A DNA stretch of 64,000 bases from RYN-111 sp046723735 (GTDB taxonomy: Bacteria > Actinomycetota > Actinomycetes > Mycobacteriales > SCTD01): positions 1 through 64,000 of the forward strand of contig JBKOVB010000113.1 in assembly GCA_046723735.1 (NCBI GenBank), in the 5' to 3' direction. Shown piece by piece: positions 7,369 to 15,198 of this stretch. Each line of letters opens with the position of its first letter. Position 1 is the stretch's first letter. The notes beneath the pieces are model-generated. The model was not told the DNA's origin, made no database searches, and saw only the letters and a program-made list of their open reading frames with translations. Position numbers and translations under genes: made by a program.

Positions 7369-8235
7369 TCAACCGCCCGCGCCGGCGTGGTCTCGTCGTT
7401 GCGGCACCCTCGCTCCCCGGGTGGCCGCGGCCTGCTCACCTCGTCGAATCGCGTCGACGACACCCTCGATGAACGCGTCCGGCGCGTCGTACGGCGCCGC
7501 ATGCGCGGCTCCGGTGATCTCGCGCGGTCGCGCGGTGGGGATCGCGTCGCTCAGCGCGCGCATCGCCGAGCGCATGTAGGTGCGGCTGCGAGACCCGTAG
7601 GTGCAGACGACCGGTGCCGTGACCTTCGCCAGATCCGAAGCGCGGGGGCGTTCGCCAAGGGTGCTGTGCAGGTCGGCGATGACGGATCGCCCGTTGTCGC
7701 GGGCGGTGCGTCGCCACGACTCAGGGAAGGCGTCCCAGGCGCTGCCGCCGTCGCGATAGCCGTACACGTAGCGCAGCAGCACCTCGGCGGCGTCGGCATG
7801 GCGGCTGCGCAGGGCCAACCACTCCACCCGGGCGAGCGTGGCCAGCGCCGAGGCGGTGGGATGGCGCAGCGCTCGCCACGGCGCCTCGTGGACGAGCACG
7901 GCCAGGACGAGGTCGGGACGGCGCACGGCGAGATCCAACGCGATGGTCGCCCCGGCGCTCGTCCCCACCACGACCGCGGGCGCCGAGGTCAGCGCTCCCA
8001 GCACCGCCGCTGCGTCGCGGGTGTGCACCGCGGCGGAGCGCACGACGCCGCCACCGGAGCGGGTGTAACCGCGCCGGTCGTAGGCGATGACCCGGCCGAC
8101 GGCAGCCAGCCCGTCGACGACGTCCCCCCAGGTCGAGGCGGTGGCACCGGAGGGAGGGATCAGCAGGATCGGCGGGCCGGCGCGGCCCTTCTCCTCGTAG
8201 TAGAGCCTGGCTCCGCCTGCGTCGACGTACGCCAT
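7369..8235 (-). CDS. Alpha/beta hydrolase
   Basis: A 288-residue alpha/beta-hydrolase-fold protein. The oxyanion-hole region is ILLIPPSGATASTWGDVV (about 23-40). The strand-turn AYDRRGYTRSG follows, and the nucleophile elbow is GTSAGA with Ser93. A late GAAHAAPYDAPDAFIEGVVDAI carries the likely catalytic His, and the acid is probably in the segment around VVCTYGSRSRTYM. It is a predicted esterase, haloperoxidase-like or lactone hydrolase of unknown substrate, probably cytoplasmic. It is the last gene of the minus-strand cluster that starts at 11000, 37 bases after the SnoaL-like gene, and the hairpin at 7228-7259 probably ends the transcript. Confidence 0.85.
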   Translation of the reverse strand: MAYVDAGGARLYYEEKGRAGPPILLIPPSGATASTWGDVVDGLAAVGRVIAYDRRGYTRSGGGVVRSAAVHTRDAAAVLGALTSAPAVVVGTSAGATIALDLAVRRPDLVLAVLVHEAPWRALRHPTASALATLARVEWLALRSRHADAAEVLLRYVYGYRDGGSAWDAFPESWRRTARDNGRSVIADLHSTLGERPRASDLAKVTAPVVCTYGSRSRTYMRSAMRALSDAIPTARPREITGAAHAAPYDAPDAFIEGVVDAIRRGEQAAATRGARVPQRRDHAGAGG

Positions 8236-8272
8236 GACCGGCCCTCCCTGTCTGTTTCCTCCGCGTTGACGG

Positions 8273-8704
8273 CTAGGCAGGCGGGGGCGCCGGGATGAGC
8301 CCGAGCTGCACGAGGACGGCCACGTTGTCGTAGTAGAGGTTGTCGACGACCATCAGCCCGTCGTGGACCTGCACCATCTCCATCCCTCTGATCTCCACCC
8401 GGTTGGCGGTCGGAGCGATGGTGGTGCCCTCCGGCAGCGTGAGCGCGCCGGTGTGCATGCCGGCGAAGACGAACTCGTCCGCGAAGAGGTCGCCTCGCTC
8501 GACGTAGCTCACCAGCGTGAAGCTGAAGTCGGAGAACGCCGCGAGCTCGCGGGCGAACCGGTCGCGGATCTCGGCGCGGCCCTTGAAGGTGCCCTCGGGT
8601 GTGGTGAGCACGGCGTCAGGGCTGTAGAGGTCGACGTACCCGTCGAGGTCGCCGGCGTTGTAGATCTCGACCGCACGGTCGAGCAGATCGCGGTTGCTCG
8701 TCAT
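8273..8704 (-). CDS. SnoaL-like/NTF2-fold protein (ester cyclase type)
   Basis: A 143-residue protein with the NTF2-like fold pattern: LLDRAVEIYNAGDLDGYVDLYSPDAVLTTPEGTFKGRAEIRDRFARELAAFSDFSF, then VRIRGMEMVQVHDG-like strands (EIRGMEMVQVHDGLMVVDNLYYDN). Members are polyketide cyclases, isomerases or ligand carriers. Conserved polar residues line the pocket, but the substrate cannot be told from sequence. It is separated by seven bases from the upstream DUF4234-like gene and belongs to the same minus-strand operon. Confidence 0.8.
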   Translation of the reverse strand: MTSNRDLLDRAVEIYNAGDLDGYVDLYSPDAVLTTPEGTFKGRAEIRDRFARELAAFSDFSFTLVSYVERGDLFADEFVFAGMHTGALTLPEGTTIAPTANRVEIRGMEMVQVHDGLMVVDNLYYDNVAVLVQLGLIPAPPPA

Positions 8705-8711
8705 CGCCGTC

Positions 8712-9395
8712 TCACCTCGCAGCCAGCGCGCGGACGAGGGCGTCCTCCCACGCGTCGTCCTGCTGGAAGTTCGCGTTGCCTTCGCGCATCAGGTCGGCGA
8801 CCCACCACAGCGAGTAGAGGCCGAGCGTGAACACCACGGCGATGATGCGCCCGACGTAGTTGTGCGGCTGCTTTGTAGCCGGGGTCGGCACCGGCAGCGA
8901 CACCCCGAGCTCGGTGAAGGCTTCGGTGATCCCGGCTGCGGCGGCGCGCTCGTGCCGCTCGTGGCGGACCAGGTCCTGGTCGATCAAGATCGCGCCGGCG
9001 AGCCAGACGAGCCCACCTCCGACGATGCTGAACAGCAGCCAGAGCGCCGGTTCCCGAAAGTCACCGGTCATCGAGCGGAGCGGCTGGACGTCGCGACCGA
9101 TCTGCTCGAACTGCGGCCGCATCGCCTCGGCGCGTCCCTGGTCGACGGCGCGGTCCCAGGCGATCTCGTTCGCGGCCTGAAGCAGATCCGCCCGACGCCG
9201 GTTGTGGTCGCGAGAGCGCTGGATCATCCGGTAGAAGACGTAGAACGAGTAGAGACCGAGCGAGAGCACGGTCCAGCCGAACGCCGTCCAGAAGTTGAAC
9301 ACGTAGTCGGTGGCGGAGCGCTCACCGACGGTCCGCCTGAGCTGCTCCGCCGCTGTCGGCGCTGGCACTGTCATGGGGCTCGTCATCTCACTCAC
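8712..9395 (-). CDS. Integral membrane protein, DUF4234-like duplicated
   Basis: A 227-residue protein with two related halves. The first (about residues 30-60) reads YVFNFWTAFGWTVLSLGLYSFYVFYRMIQRSRDHN and the last (about 180-215) reads YVGRIIAVVFTLGLYSLWWVADLMREGN. Both match the DUF4234-type pattern of a hydrophobic helix ending in LYxxWW/YxxY and a charged exit. Two further membrane helices lie between (ALWLLFSIVGGGLVWLAGAILI). The function of the family is unknown. The ABM-domain gene upstream ends two bases before this start, so translation is coupled. Confidence 0.65.
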   Translation of the reverse strand: MSEMTSPMTVPAPTAAEQLRRTVGERSATDYVFNFWTAFGWTVLSLGLYSFYVFYRMIQRSRDHNRRRADLLQAANEIAWDRAVDQGRAEAMRPQFEQIGRDVQPLRSMTGDFREPALWLLFSIVGGGLVWLAGAILIDQDLVRHERHERAAAAGITEAFTELGVSLPVPTPATKQPHNYVGRIIAVVFTLGLYSLWWVADLMREGNANFQQDDAWEDALVRALAAR

Positions 9396-9397
9396 CG

Positions 9398-9772
9398 TCA
9401 GACCGTCGGCTCGAGCTCGAGGCCTTGCAGGAACGACCAGCTGCTGATGCCGCCGGCGTGCTTCTCGGCGAGTGCGACGAGTGTCGGCGACACCTCGCCG
9501 TACGCCGTCATCCGATGGCCCGACGCGTACTTCGCGAACAGCTCGGCGCGGGCGTCCATGATGTGCCGGTTGTGCTCGAACAGGCCTTCTTCGCTCTTGT
9601 ACGCCTCGTGCACCTCACACTCGGTGCCGTCGGCGCTGATGAACCAGTCGTAGCGCAGCGTCTGGGTGTCGAGCTCCTTGGTCAGCCGCATGATCTCGGC
9701 CGCCTGGGCCTTGAACCCCTCCAGCCCCCCCGGCCGGATCTTCAGCTGCGCGCGCAGCTCCAGGTGACTCAT
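9398..9772 (-). CDS. Antibiotic biosynthesis monooxygenase (ABM) domain protein
   Basis: A 124-residue protein starting at ATG 9772, just after GAGGAG. It has the dimeric alpha/beta-barrel pattern of the ABM family: LELRAQLKIRPGGLEGFKAQAAEIMRLTKELDTQTLRYDWFIS, CEVHEAYKSEEGLFEHNRHI and FAKYASGHRMTAYGEVSP. Such proteins act as cofactor-free oxygenases or quinone-modifying enzymes, or have unknown roles. It lies between the CoA-binding protein gene (14 bases upstream) and the membrane protein gene (two bases downstream). Confidence 0.82.
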   Translation of the reverse strand: MSHLELRAQLKIRPGGLEGFKAQAAEIMRLTKELDTQTLRYDWFISADGTECEVHEAYKSEEGLFEHNRHIMDARAELFAKYASGHRMTAYGEVSPTLVALAEKHAGGISSWSFLQGLELEPTV

Positions 9773-9786
9773 GACTCCTCCTCGGC

Positions 9787-10266
9787 TCACGCGATCGTCT
9801 TGGGGACGTGGCCGTTCAGCGAGTAGATGGTGCGCATCACCTTGTGTCCGAAGTCGGCGGTGCCGTCGAACATGCACGGGCAGCCGCCGTCGATGACCGT
9901 GATGCCGTTGGCGCGTCCGTACTCCGTCGCCGTCGGCGACACGCTGCCCCCGCCGGTGGACCGGTGCATCCAGACATGCTTGATGCCGAGCTCGGCGCAC
10001 TCGCGCATCGTCGCGTCGGCGACCTCCGGACGGGTGCCGATGACGACCGCGTCGACACCACCGGGGATCGACGTCAGGTCGTGGTAGCAGACGTCGTTCT
10101 CGACGTTGTCGGCGTTGGGGTTGACGGCGAAGACGTCGTACCCGCGCTGCCGCAGCCGCTGGTAGACGACATTGCTGCCGTGACCCTTCGGGTGCCGGGA
10201 GACGCCGGTGACGGCGATGCGGCGGTTGGCGAGGAAGTCGTCCGCTGCCTCCTTGATGGTCTTCAT
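9787..10266 (-). CDS. CoA-binding domain protein (YccU-like)
   Basis: A 159-residue protein with the Rossmann-type CoA-binding fold: RRIAVTGVSRHPKGHGSNVVYQRLRQRGYDVFAVNPNADNVENDVCYHDLTSIPGGVDAVVIGTRPEVADATMRECAELGIKHVWMHRSTGGGS and a closing VIDGGCPCMFDG. This pattern (V.GvS, G..V..VNP, P..vD.v.i.t.p) is typical of YccU-like proteins related to the nucleotide-binding domain of succinyl-CoA synthetase. The biochemical role is unknown. Its ATG overlaps the stop of the 245-residue membrane protein gene as ATGA. Confidence 0.87.
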   Translation of the reverse strand: MKTIKEAADDFLANRRIAVTGVSRHPKGHGSNVVYQRLRQRGYDVFAVNPNADNVENDVCYHDLTSIPGGVDAVVIGTRPEVADATMRECAELGIKHVWMHRSTGGGSVSPTATEYGRANGITVIDGGCPCMFDGTADFGHKVMRTIYSLNGHVPKTIA

Positions 10267-11000
10267 GAGCGTCCCTCCTTGCGGATGCGTGCGAGAGGTA
10301 CGGCGATCAGGCTGGCCGCTGCGACCAGCAGCAGCCCGCCGGCGACGAACAGCGCGACCGCGACCCAGACCAGGCCGGGCAACGTCGCGCCGATGTCAGC
10401 GGTGACGCTGACTCCGCGGGTGGCGTCCGGGTGCATGACCACGACGGTCGTGTCGCTCCGCGGGTCCCAGGCGAGCGACTGGGTGCCGGTGCCGGACACC
10501 TGGTGGGTCCAGATGCTCCTCGCGCCCGGGGCGGTCGGCGGCGCCGTACCGGCCGCCGGCAGCTGATCGGTCTCGAAGGGGAACCAACCGGTGACGACGG
10601 TGCGGTCGACCCCGGTGAGGTACTGGTCGACCGCAGACGCCGGCGCGACCCCGATGAACACGGCGCTGCCGTCGGTCGTCGTGGCCCGCAGCCGCACGTC
10701 ACCGAGCGAGCCGGCGTAGGCCCGGTCGGCCAGCTCGGCGAACTCGTCGCTGGTGATGACGTAGCCGCCGGTGCTGATGGTGTGGCTGCTGGCGTTGACG
10801 TAACCGGTCGCGTCGCGGTCGGCGTTGGTCTCCCAGGTCGCCAGGCCACCGAAGCTCAGCAGGGTGAGCGACAGCAGCGCGGCGAAGCAGCCGGCGACGA
10901 GGGAGACGATGCGTGCAGGGGTCCAGCCGCGGCCGTTGACCGGTGGTGATGGTGTGACGGCAGGCGGGGCCGACGGTTGGACGGACGGCGTCACAGACAT
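10263..11000 (-). CDS. Two-helix membrane protein of unknown function
   Basis: A 245-residue protein from ATG 11000, preceded by GGGAGG about eight bases away. After a Pro/Thr-rich N-terminus there is a membrane helix at about 32-53 (IVSLVAGCFAALLSLTLLSFGG), an outside domain of about 150 residues, and a C-terminal membrane helix (GLVWVAVALFVAGGLLLVAAASLIAVPLAR). The outer part contains GGYVITSDEFAELADRAYAGSLGDVRLRATTTDGSAVFIGVAPASAVDQYLTGV, seen in a widespread but uncharacterised actinobacterial family. It is the first gene of the minus-strand cluster and overlaps the CoA-binding protein gene by four bases. Confidence 0.75.
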   Translation of the reverse strand: MSVTPSVQPSAPPAVTPSPPVNGRGWTPARIVSLVAGCFAALLSLTLLSFGGLATWETNADRDATGYVNASSHTISTGGYVITSDEFAELADRAYAGSLGDVRLRATTTDGSAVFIGVAPASAVDQYLTGVDRTVVTGWFPFETDQLPAAGTAPPTAPGARSIWTHQVSGTGTQSLAWDPRSDTTVVVMHPDATRGVSVTADIGATLPGLVWVAVALFVAGGLLLVAAASLIAVPLARIRKEGRS

Positions 11001-11335
11001 GACAACACCTCCCGCAAGGGCGCTGGACCGCGGGTCAGGCTTCGGACCTCGTGCTGGTGCCGGCACTGCCAGGCACGTCGTGACCGACGTCGCGCTGGCT
11101 GCCTCAACCGGACGCTGGGATGCGGGTGACGTCCCCCGGTGCGCCACCCGCGGTCACTCTCACCGCGAGCATGGCGTCCTCCCTTGGACGTAGAGAAGCC
11201 TCCAACCTTCCGCTGGTCGCAGCCAGGGTCGAAGGTCCCACGCTGGTGACCTGTCTGGCTGGCCCTCCGACGAGCCCTTGCGTCCTAGGGAGCGGGCAGG
11301 GCCTGCGGCCAGCCGCTGTGACACAACGAGGGGAC
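11001..11335. other. Intergenic region of about 335 bases between mftF and the membrane-protein operon
   Basis: The region probably contains the end of the mycofactocin transcript and the promoter of the operon beginning at 11000. Apart from the small frame at 11104-11172 I see no gene. A modest GC-rich hairpin with AGCGG and CCGCT arms around an inner GCAGG-G-CCTGC dyad lies about 30-50 bases beyond the mftF stop and may be a terminator. Confidence 0.4.
11104..11172 (-). CDS. Possible 22-residue leader peptide or small protein
   Basis: An ATG at 11172 with a strong GGGAGG five bases before it opens a 22-codon frame beginning MLAVRVTAGG and ending with TGA. It lies in the leader of the operon that starts at 11000. 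It may be a regulatory leader peptide, a real microprotein, or a remnant of a longer gene. There is no homology evidence, only the ribosome site and position. Confidence 0.3.
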   Translation of the reverse strand: MLAVRVTAGGAPGDVTRIPASG

Positions 11336-12640
11336 TCAGCGCAGGCGTGGGCGCAACGGTGCGGCGGACCTGTGCCGCAGACAACCTGCGAGGACCCCGG
11401 CGCCGTAGGCCGCCTCGTCGAGCAGGGTGCGGCCCGCGTACGTCAGCGGGTCCTCCGTCGGCCGCCGGTGCCACCACTCGCGCAGCACGGGGCCGAGCAG
11501 CAAGGCGGCGGCCCGGCGGTCCTTGACGGCCAGCGCCCAGGCGAACGGACCGGCCAGGGCCAGTGCCCGACCTAGCCCCAGGGCGGTGCCGGCGGTGGCA
11601 CTGCCGATCAGCTGGACCGAGGTGACGGGGTGGCGCACCTGTCGGTCGAGCCGAGCGGCGGCAAGGGCAGCGGCCGCGGCTCCGAGCAGCGGCCGACGTC
11701 CAAGGAGCAGGACCACCACCGCGGTCGGCCAGGGCGGCAGCACCACGTGGACGAGGTGGTCCGGGTGGCGCGCGGCCAGCGGTGCGGCCGAGGTGCCGTA
11801 CCGGTACCGCCGCACCAGCCGGTCGCGCAGCCGGGCCGGCTCGTCGTGCGCCACCACGACCGAGGGGTCGTAGCGGATCGTCCACCCGGCATCGGTCAGC
11901 CGCCACACGAGGTCCACGTCCTCGCCGTACCGCAGGCTCTCGTCGAAGGGCGTGAGCGCAGCGACCCGGACGAGGAGCGCGGCAGTGGGGACGTAGGCCA
12001 GCGCCGTGCCCGGCCGGACGGCACCCTCGTCCGGGCCCAGGTCGAGGGGGGACCGTGGGCCACCCACGACGCGAGGCGCGACGGCCGCCACGGCAGGGTC
12101 CTCGAGGTGCCCCCGCAGCGTCGCGAGCCAGCCGGGCGGCGGGACCGCGTCGCTGTCGAGGAAGGCCACGAATGGCTTGTGCAGCAAGGGGATCGCTGTG
12201 TTCCGGGCGGCGGCAGGACCGCCGTTGGGCCGGTGCACGTAGCGGGCGCTGTGCCGTTCCGCGACCGTGCGAACGGCGGCAGGGTCGTGGGAGCCGTCGT
12301 CGACGACCAGCACGTCCGGGTGCGCGAGGGCGGCCAGGCACCGGTCGAGCTCGGGCGTCCGGTCGCGGACCGGGATGACGACCGTGACGTCGTGCGGTGC
12401 GACGGGGAGCGGCCGAGGGTGGCTGGCACCGGCGTCGAGGAGCGTCCGCGCCAGACGGCGGGCGGCCTCGGTTCCCGCTCCCTGGCGCAGGGCGGCGACG
12501 ACCGCGGGCCCACGCTCGCTGAGCCGCAGCATCCGGCCCGTCGGGGTGAGCAGGGTGCGGCCGCTGTCGAGCCGGCGGGTGCGGGGGTCGAGCACCACCC
12601 GCCAGCCGGCCGGGACCGGCGCGTCAGAGGGCGAGGCCAC
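11336..12640 (-). CDS. mftF: Mycofactocin glycosyltransferase MftF
   Basis: A 434-residue family-2 glycosyltransferase, read from GTG 12640, which overlaps the SDR gene by 17 bases. An N-terminal unit (VVLDPRTRRLDSGRTLLTPTGRMLRLS) matches mycofactocin-type enzymes. The GT-A domain begins at HDVTVVIPVRDRTPELDRCLAAL, with VLVVDDGSHDP, RPNGGPAAARNTA and the metal-binding DSD in FVAFLDSDAVPP. YGEDVDLVWRLTDAGW is the acceptor-side ED motif. Several hydrophobic segments near the C-terminus suggest membrane association. Known MftF adds an oligomeric beta-glucose chain to premycofactocin. It is the last gene of the mft array and is followed by a gene-free stretch. Confidence 0.9.
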   Translation of the reverse strand: MASPSDAPVPAGWRVVLDPRTRRLDSGRTLLTPTGRMLRLSERGPAVVAALRQGAGTEAARRLARTLLDAGASHPRPLPVAPHDVTVVIPVRDRTPELDRCLAALAHPDVLVVDDGSHDPAAVRTVAERHSARYVHRPNGGPAAARNTAIPLLHKPFVAFLDSDAVPPPGWLATLRGHLEDPAVAAVAPRVVGGPRSPLDLGPDEGAVRPGTALAYVPTAALLVRVAALTPFDESLRYGEDVDLVWRLTDAGWTIRYDPSVVVAHDEPARLRDRLVRRYRYGTSAAPLAARHPDHLVHVVLPPWPTAVVVLLLGRRPLLGAAAAALAAARLDRQVRHPVTSVQLIGSATAGTALGLGRALALAGPFAWALAVKDRRAAALLLGPVLREWWHRRPTEDPLTYAGRTLLDEAAYGAGVLAGCLRHRSAAPLRPRLR

Positions 12641-13397
12641 CGTCGACCGCGACGTCCGCACCGGTGACACCGCTGCTGTGCGGCCCGGCGAGCCACACGA
12701 GGGCCGCGGCGACCTCCTCCGGCTCGAGCAACCGCTCGAGCGGCTGCTGCCGTGCGAAGTGCTCGGCGTCGGCAAGGCCGTAGAGCCGGGCGCTCTCCTC
12801 GAGCACCGGCGTGCGGGTGGAGCCCGGGCTCACCGCGCTGGCCGTGACACCTGTGCCCCGCAGCTCCGCGGCGAGCCCGCGCACCAACCCGTTCACGCCG
12901 GACTTGGCGGCGCAGTAAGCCGCGAGCATCGGCAGCCCGCGGGTCGCGGCCGCGGACGAGACCGCGACGAACCGGCCCGACCGCGGTACGGGGCGGCGCA
13001 GGAGCGCGGGGATGGCGACCCGAGCGAGCGTGATGACGCCGAGCAGGTCGACGTCGAGGACCGCCTGCAGCGCCTGCTCGTCCTGCTCCCACAGGGGGAC
13101 GCCGCCGGCGACCACGCCGGCCACCGCGAGCGCGGCGTCCAGCCCGCCGAAGCGGTCCTCGGCGACCGCGACCGCCTCGCGCACGGCGGCGAGGTCGGTG
13201 GTGTCGGCCACCACCGTGGCCACCTGCGGTCCCGCCAGTGCGTCGAGCTCCTCCTTGGTGGCCAAGGGGTAGGGCAACCGTGGGTCGTCGGCGCACCGGT
13301 CGGTGGCGACCACGTCCCAGCCCTCGGCCACGAGGGCACGAACCGTGGCGGCCCCGATGCCCCGCGCGGCTCCGGTCACGAGCGCGACGCGGCTCAT
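12624..13397 (-). CDS. Mycofactocin-coupled SDR family oxidoreductase
   Basis: A 257-residue short-chain dehydrogenase. The start is ATG 13397, which overlaps the mftE stop as ATGA; a GTG three codons earlier is less likely. The nucleotide-binding motif is TGAARGIG (8-15) and the catalytic set is Ser148, Tyr161 and Lys165 (YCAAKSG). The segment after the second strand, LPYPLATKEELDALAG (about 41-56), is characteristic of mycofactocin-associated SDRs, which hold NAD non-exchangeably and need an outside electron acceptor, proposed to be mycofactocin. Its alcohol substrate is unknown. Its place between mftE and mftF makes it an integral member of this locus. Confidence 0.85.
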   Translation of the reverse strand: MSRVALVTGAARGIGAATVRALVAEGWDVVATDRCADDPRLPYPLATKEELDALAGPQVATVVADTTDLAAVREAVAVAEDRFGGLDAALAVAGVVAGGVPLWEQDEQALQAVLDVDLLGVITLARVAIPALLRRPVPRSGRFVAVSSAAATRGLPMLAAYCAAKSGVNGLVRGLAAELRGTGVTASAVSPGSTRTPVLEESARLYGLADAEHFARQQPLERLLEPEEVAAALVWLAGPHSSGVTGADVAVDGGLAL

Positions 13398-14044
13398 CCG
13401 GTCCACCCCCTCACGAACGCCTCAAGCTCCCTGACCGCCTCGGTGAGGAGCATCTCGCCCTCGGCGGCCGTCGCGCCCGTCGCATCGCCGAGCACGCCGT
13501 TGGAGCTCACCGCGCGTACGCCGCCCTGCCGCATCGCGGCCATGAGCTCCGCCACCGGGGCGGTGACCCCGACCGGCCGCTCCGGCCCGACCGGCCGGCC
13601 GAGCGCGAGCAGCACCGAGGTCTCGGTCCGGCCGGCGTGCGCGTCTCCGCCAAAGGACGGCCCCCAGGCGCGCACGTCACGGCCCTCGTCGCGGAGGAGC
13701 GTGACCGCCCGGCGTACCGGGTCGACGTTGCCTCCGTGCCCGTTGAGCAGCAGAACCCTTGCTGCGTCGGCAGAACGGACGAGCTCGACGAGCACGATCC
13801 GAAGGGCCTCCTGGCCGATCGAAAGCGTCCCAGGGAATCCGGCGTGCTCCCCGCTGGAGCCGTACGGCAGAGCGGGCGCGACCAACGTGCCGGTACGACG
13901 GGTAGCAAGCCTGTTCGCAAGCACCACCGCCACGTCGGTGTCGGTCGACAGCGGCAGGTGGGGCCCGTGCTGCTCGGTGGAGCCCAGCGGCACGACCAGC
14001 AGATCCCCTGCGACCGCGGGGGAAACCAGGTCGGCCAGCTGCAT
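13394..14044 (-). CDS. mftE: Mycofactocin peptidase MftE (creatininase family)
   Basis: A 216-residue creatininase-fold metallopeptidase. The metal-site motifs are visible: PLGSTEQHGPHLPLSTD (Glu24, His26, Asp35), YGSSGEHAGFPGTLS (about 61-75), NGHGGN with His103, and DAHAGRTETS with His136 and Glu141. In known systems MftE removes the C-terminal Val-Tyr unit of the decarboxylated, cyclised MftA core to free the glycine-linked precursor AHDP. The start overlaps the stop of the ETF-beta gene (TGATG) and its stop overlaps the SDR start. The C-terminal part is GATAAEGEMLLTEAVRELEAFVRGW. Confidence 0.93.
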   Translation of the reverse strand: MQLADLVSPAVAGDLLVVPLGSTEQHGPHLPLSTDTDVAVVLANRLATRRTGTLVAPALPYGSSGEHAGFPGTLSIGQEALRIVLVELVRSADAARVLLLNGHGGNVDPVRRAVTLLRDEGRDVRAWGPSFGGDAHAGRTETSVLLALGRPVGPERPVGVTAPVAELMAAMRQGGVRAVSSNGVLGDATGATAAEGEMLLTEAVRELEAFVRGWTG

Positions 14045-14904
14045 CAGAGGGCCTTCCAGCCGGTACGCGCCTCGGAGAGGTAGCCGTGCTTCGCCAGGAA
14101 CTCGAGCAGCACATCAGCAGCCTCGGCGGCATCCACGGGACCCACGATCATGGGCGGGTCGTGGGAGAGCAGCGCCCCGGTGAGCGCCAGCAGACGCTCG
14201 CGCGCACTACCGGTGGGCGGCGGCAGGTGGTGCGGTCGCGGTCGCGACGGGCGGGCCTGCACCACCCGTACGGCGGTCTCGGGCAGCACCGCGCGGACCA
14301 CCGGGACGGGCGCCTCGGCCGCGGTGAGCGCAGCCTGCAGCCCTGCTCGGCGCAGCCGCACGCCCGCCTCGACCGAGCACACCGCCGGCAGGGGCACGCG
14401 CATGCGCTCCCTTCGGCCGTGGTCGAGGCGGCGCTCGGCGACGAGGTCCTTCCCCTGCAGCTGCAAGGAGACCAGGCCTGGTGCCTGCACCACGCCCAGC
14501 TCCTCCGCGACGAAGGCCGGAAGGGCTCCGGTCCCGCGGTCGGCAGAGCGGTCGCCGCACAGCACCAGGTCCGGGTGCTCGTCGCCGAGCGACCGGACGA
14601 GCACCTTGGCGAGCGCCCGCTCGTCGCACACGAGGTCGTCGAGGTAGGCGAGGGGGAGATCCACCCGCCGTACCTCGGCACCGAGGGCCAGCGCCTCGCG
14701 CAGGGGACTCTCGACCTCGTCGCCACCCGCGGACAGCGCCAGAACCCTTGCGTCCCAGGCCTTCGCGAGCACGAGCGCGTGCTCGAGAGCCGCCTGGTCG
14801 GCGGGCGAGAGCGCGGCGAGCCGGGCGTCACGGGTCACGACAGCGGTGAGCGGGTCCACCTGGGCACGCAGGTCGGTGGCCCGGAGCAGGACGACGACGA
14901 GCAC
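14044..14904 (-). CDS. Electron transfer flavoprotein beta subunit (FixA-like), mycofactocin-associated
   Basis: A 286-residue ETF beta subunit from GTG 14904. It has the ETF adenine-nucleotide fold: an N-terminal redox region (LRATDLRAQVDPLTAVVTRDARLAALSPADQAALEHAL), then ARVLALSAGG, DLVLCGDRSADRGTGALPAFVAEELGVVQAPGLVSLQL and RERMRVPLPAVCSVEAG, close to the canonical vCGrqaiDgDtgqvgp..Ae.Lg pattern but with RSADRGTG in place of IDGDTGQ. The C-terminus is longer than in housekeeping ETF-beta. With ETF-alpha (16490-17461) it should form a heterodimer carrying FAD and AMP or a second FAD. It is three bases from the FixX-like gene and overlaps mftE. Confidence 0.88.
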   Translation of the reverse strand: MLVVVLLRATDLRAQVDPLTAVVTRDARLAALSPADQAALEHALVLAKAWDARVLALSAGGDEVESPLREALALGAEVRRVDLPLAYLDDLVCDERALAKVLVRSLGDEHPDLVLCGDRSADRGTGALPAFVAEELGVVQAPGLVSLQLQGKDLVAERRLDHGRRERMRVPLPAVCSVEAGVRLRRAGLQAALTAAEAPVPVVRAVLPETAVRVVQARPSRPRPHHLPPPTGSARERLLALTGALLSHDPPMIVGPVDAAEAADVLLEFLAKHGYLSEARTGWKAL

Positions 14905-14907
14905 GGC

Positions 14908-15198
14908 TCAGCCCTGCCGGAAGACGACGCCGTGGCCGCCGTCGGGGTAGGTCCAGCTGATCGCACCCTCGCCGTTGCAGACCTGATAGCAGGTGCCGCA
15001 CTCGAAGCACTGCTCGTAGTTGAACAGGATGCCGCCGTCGGAGGTCGGGGCGAACAGGTTCGCCGGGCAGGCGGTGACGCAGGCCTTGGTCGTGCAGGAG
15101 CGGCACACGTCGCTGTCGACCACGATGTGCGCGCGCTCGGCGACCCGGAACTCGACCGTGTCCATCCGGTCCTCGAAGGCGAGCTCGGTATAGGTCAT
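14908..15198 (-). CDS. FixX-like ferredoxin
   Basis: A 96-residue iron-sulfur protein of the FixX/ETF-QO C-terminal type. Two sets of cysteines are present: Cys32, Cys35, Cys40, Cys44 (CRSCTTKACVTACP) and Cys64, Cys67, Cys70, Cys74 (CFECGTCYQVC). These could hold two [4Fe-4S] clusters. The ending ISWTYPDGGHGVVFRQG is typical of FixX. The protein works with FixC as the exit for electrons from the ETF, to quinone or to a low-potential acceptor. The ATG overlaps the FixC-like stop as ATGA, so the two subunits are translated together. Confidence 0.93.
   Translation of the reverse strand: MTYTELAFEDRMDTVEFRVAERAHIVVDSDVCRSCTTKACVTACPANLFAPTSDGGILFNYEQCFECGTCYQVCNGEGAISWTYPDGGHGVVFRQG

Noticed and set aside
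7272..7502. Small minus-strand gene of 76 residues between sigma factor and hydrolase
   Set aside because: It overlaps the hydrolase end, has low-complexity composition and no ribosome site.
12267..14183. A plus-strand frame of over 600 residues opposite mftE and the SDR
   Set aside because: Ser/Arg/Pro-rich shadow of genes with well-known motifs.
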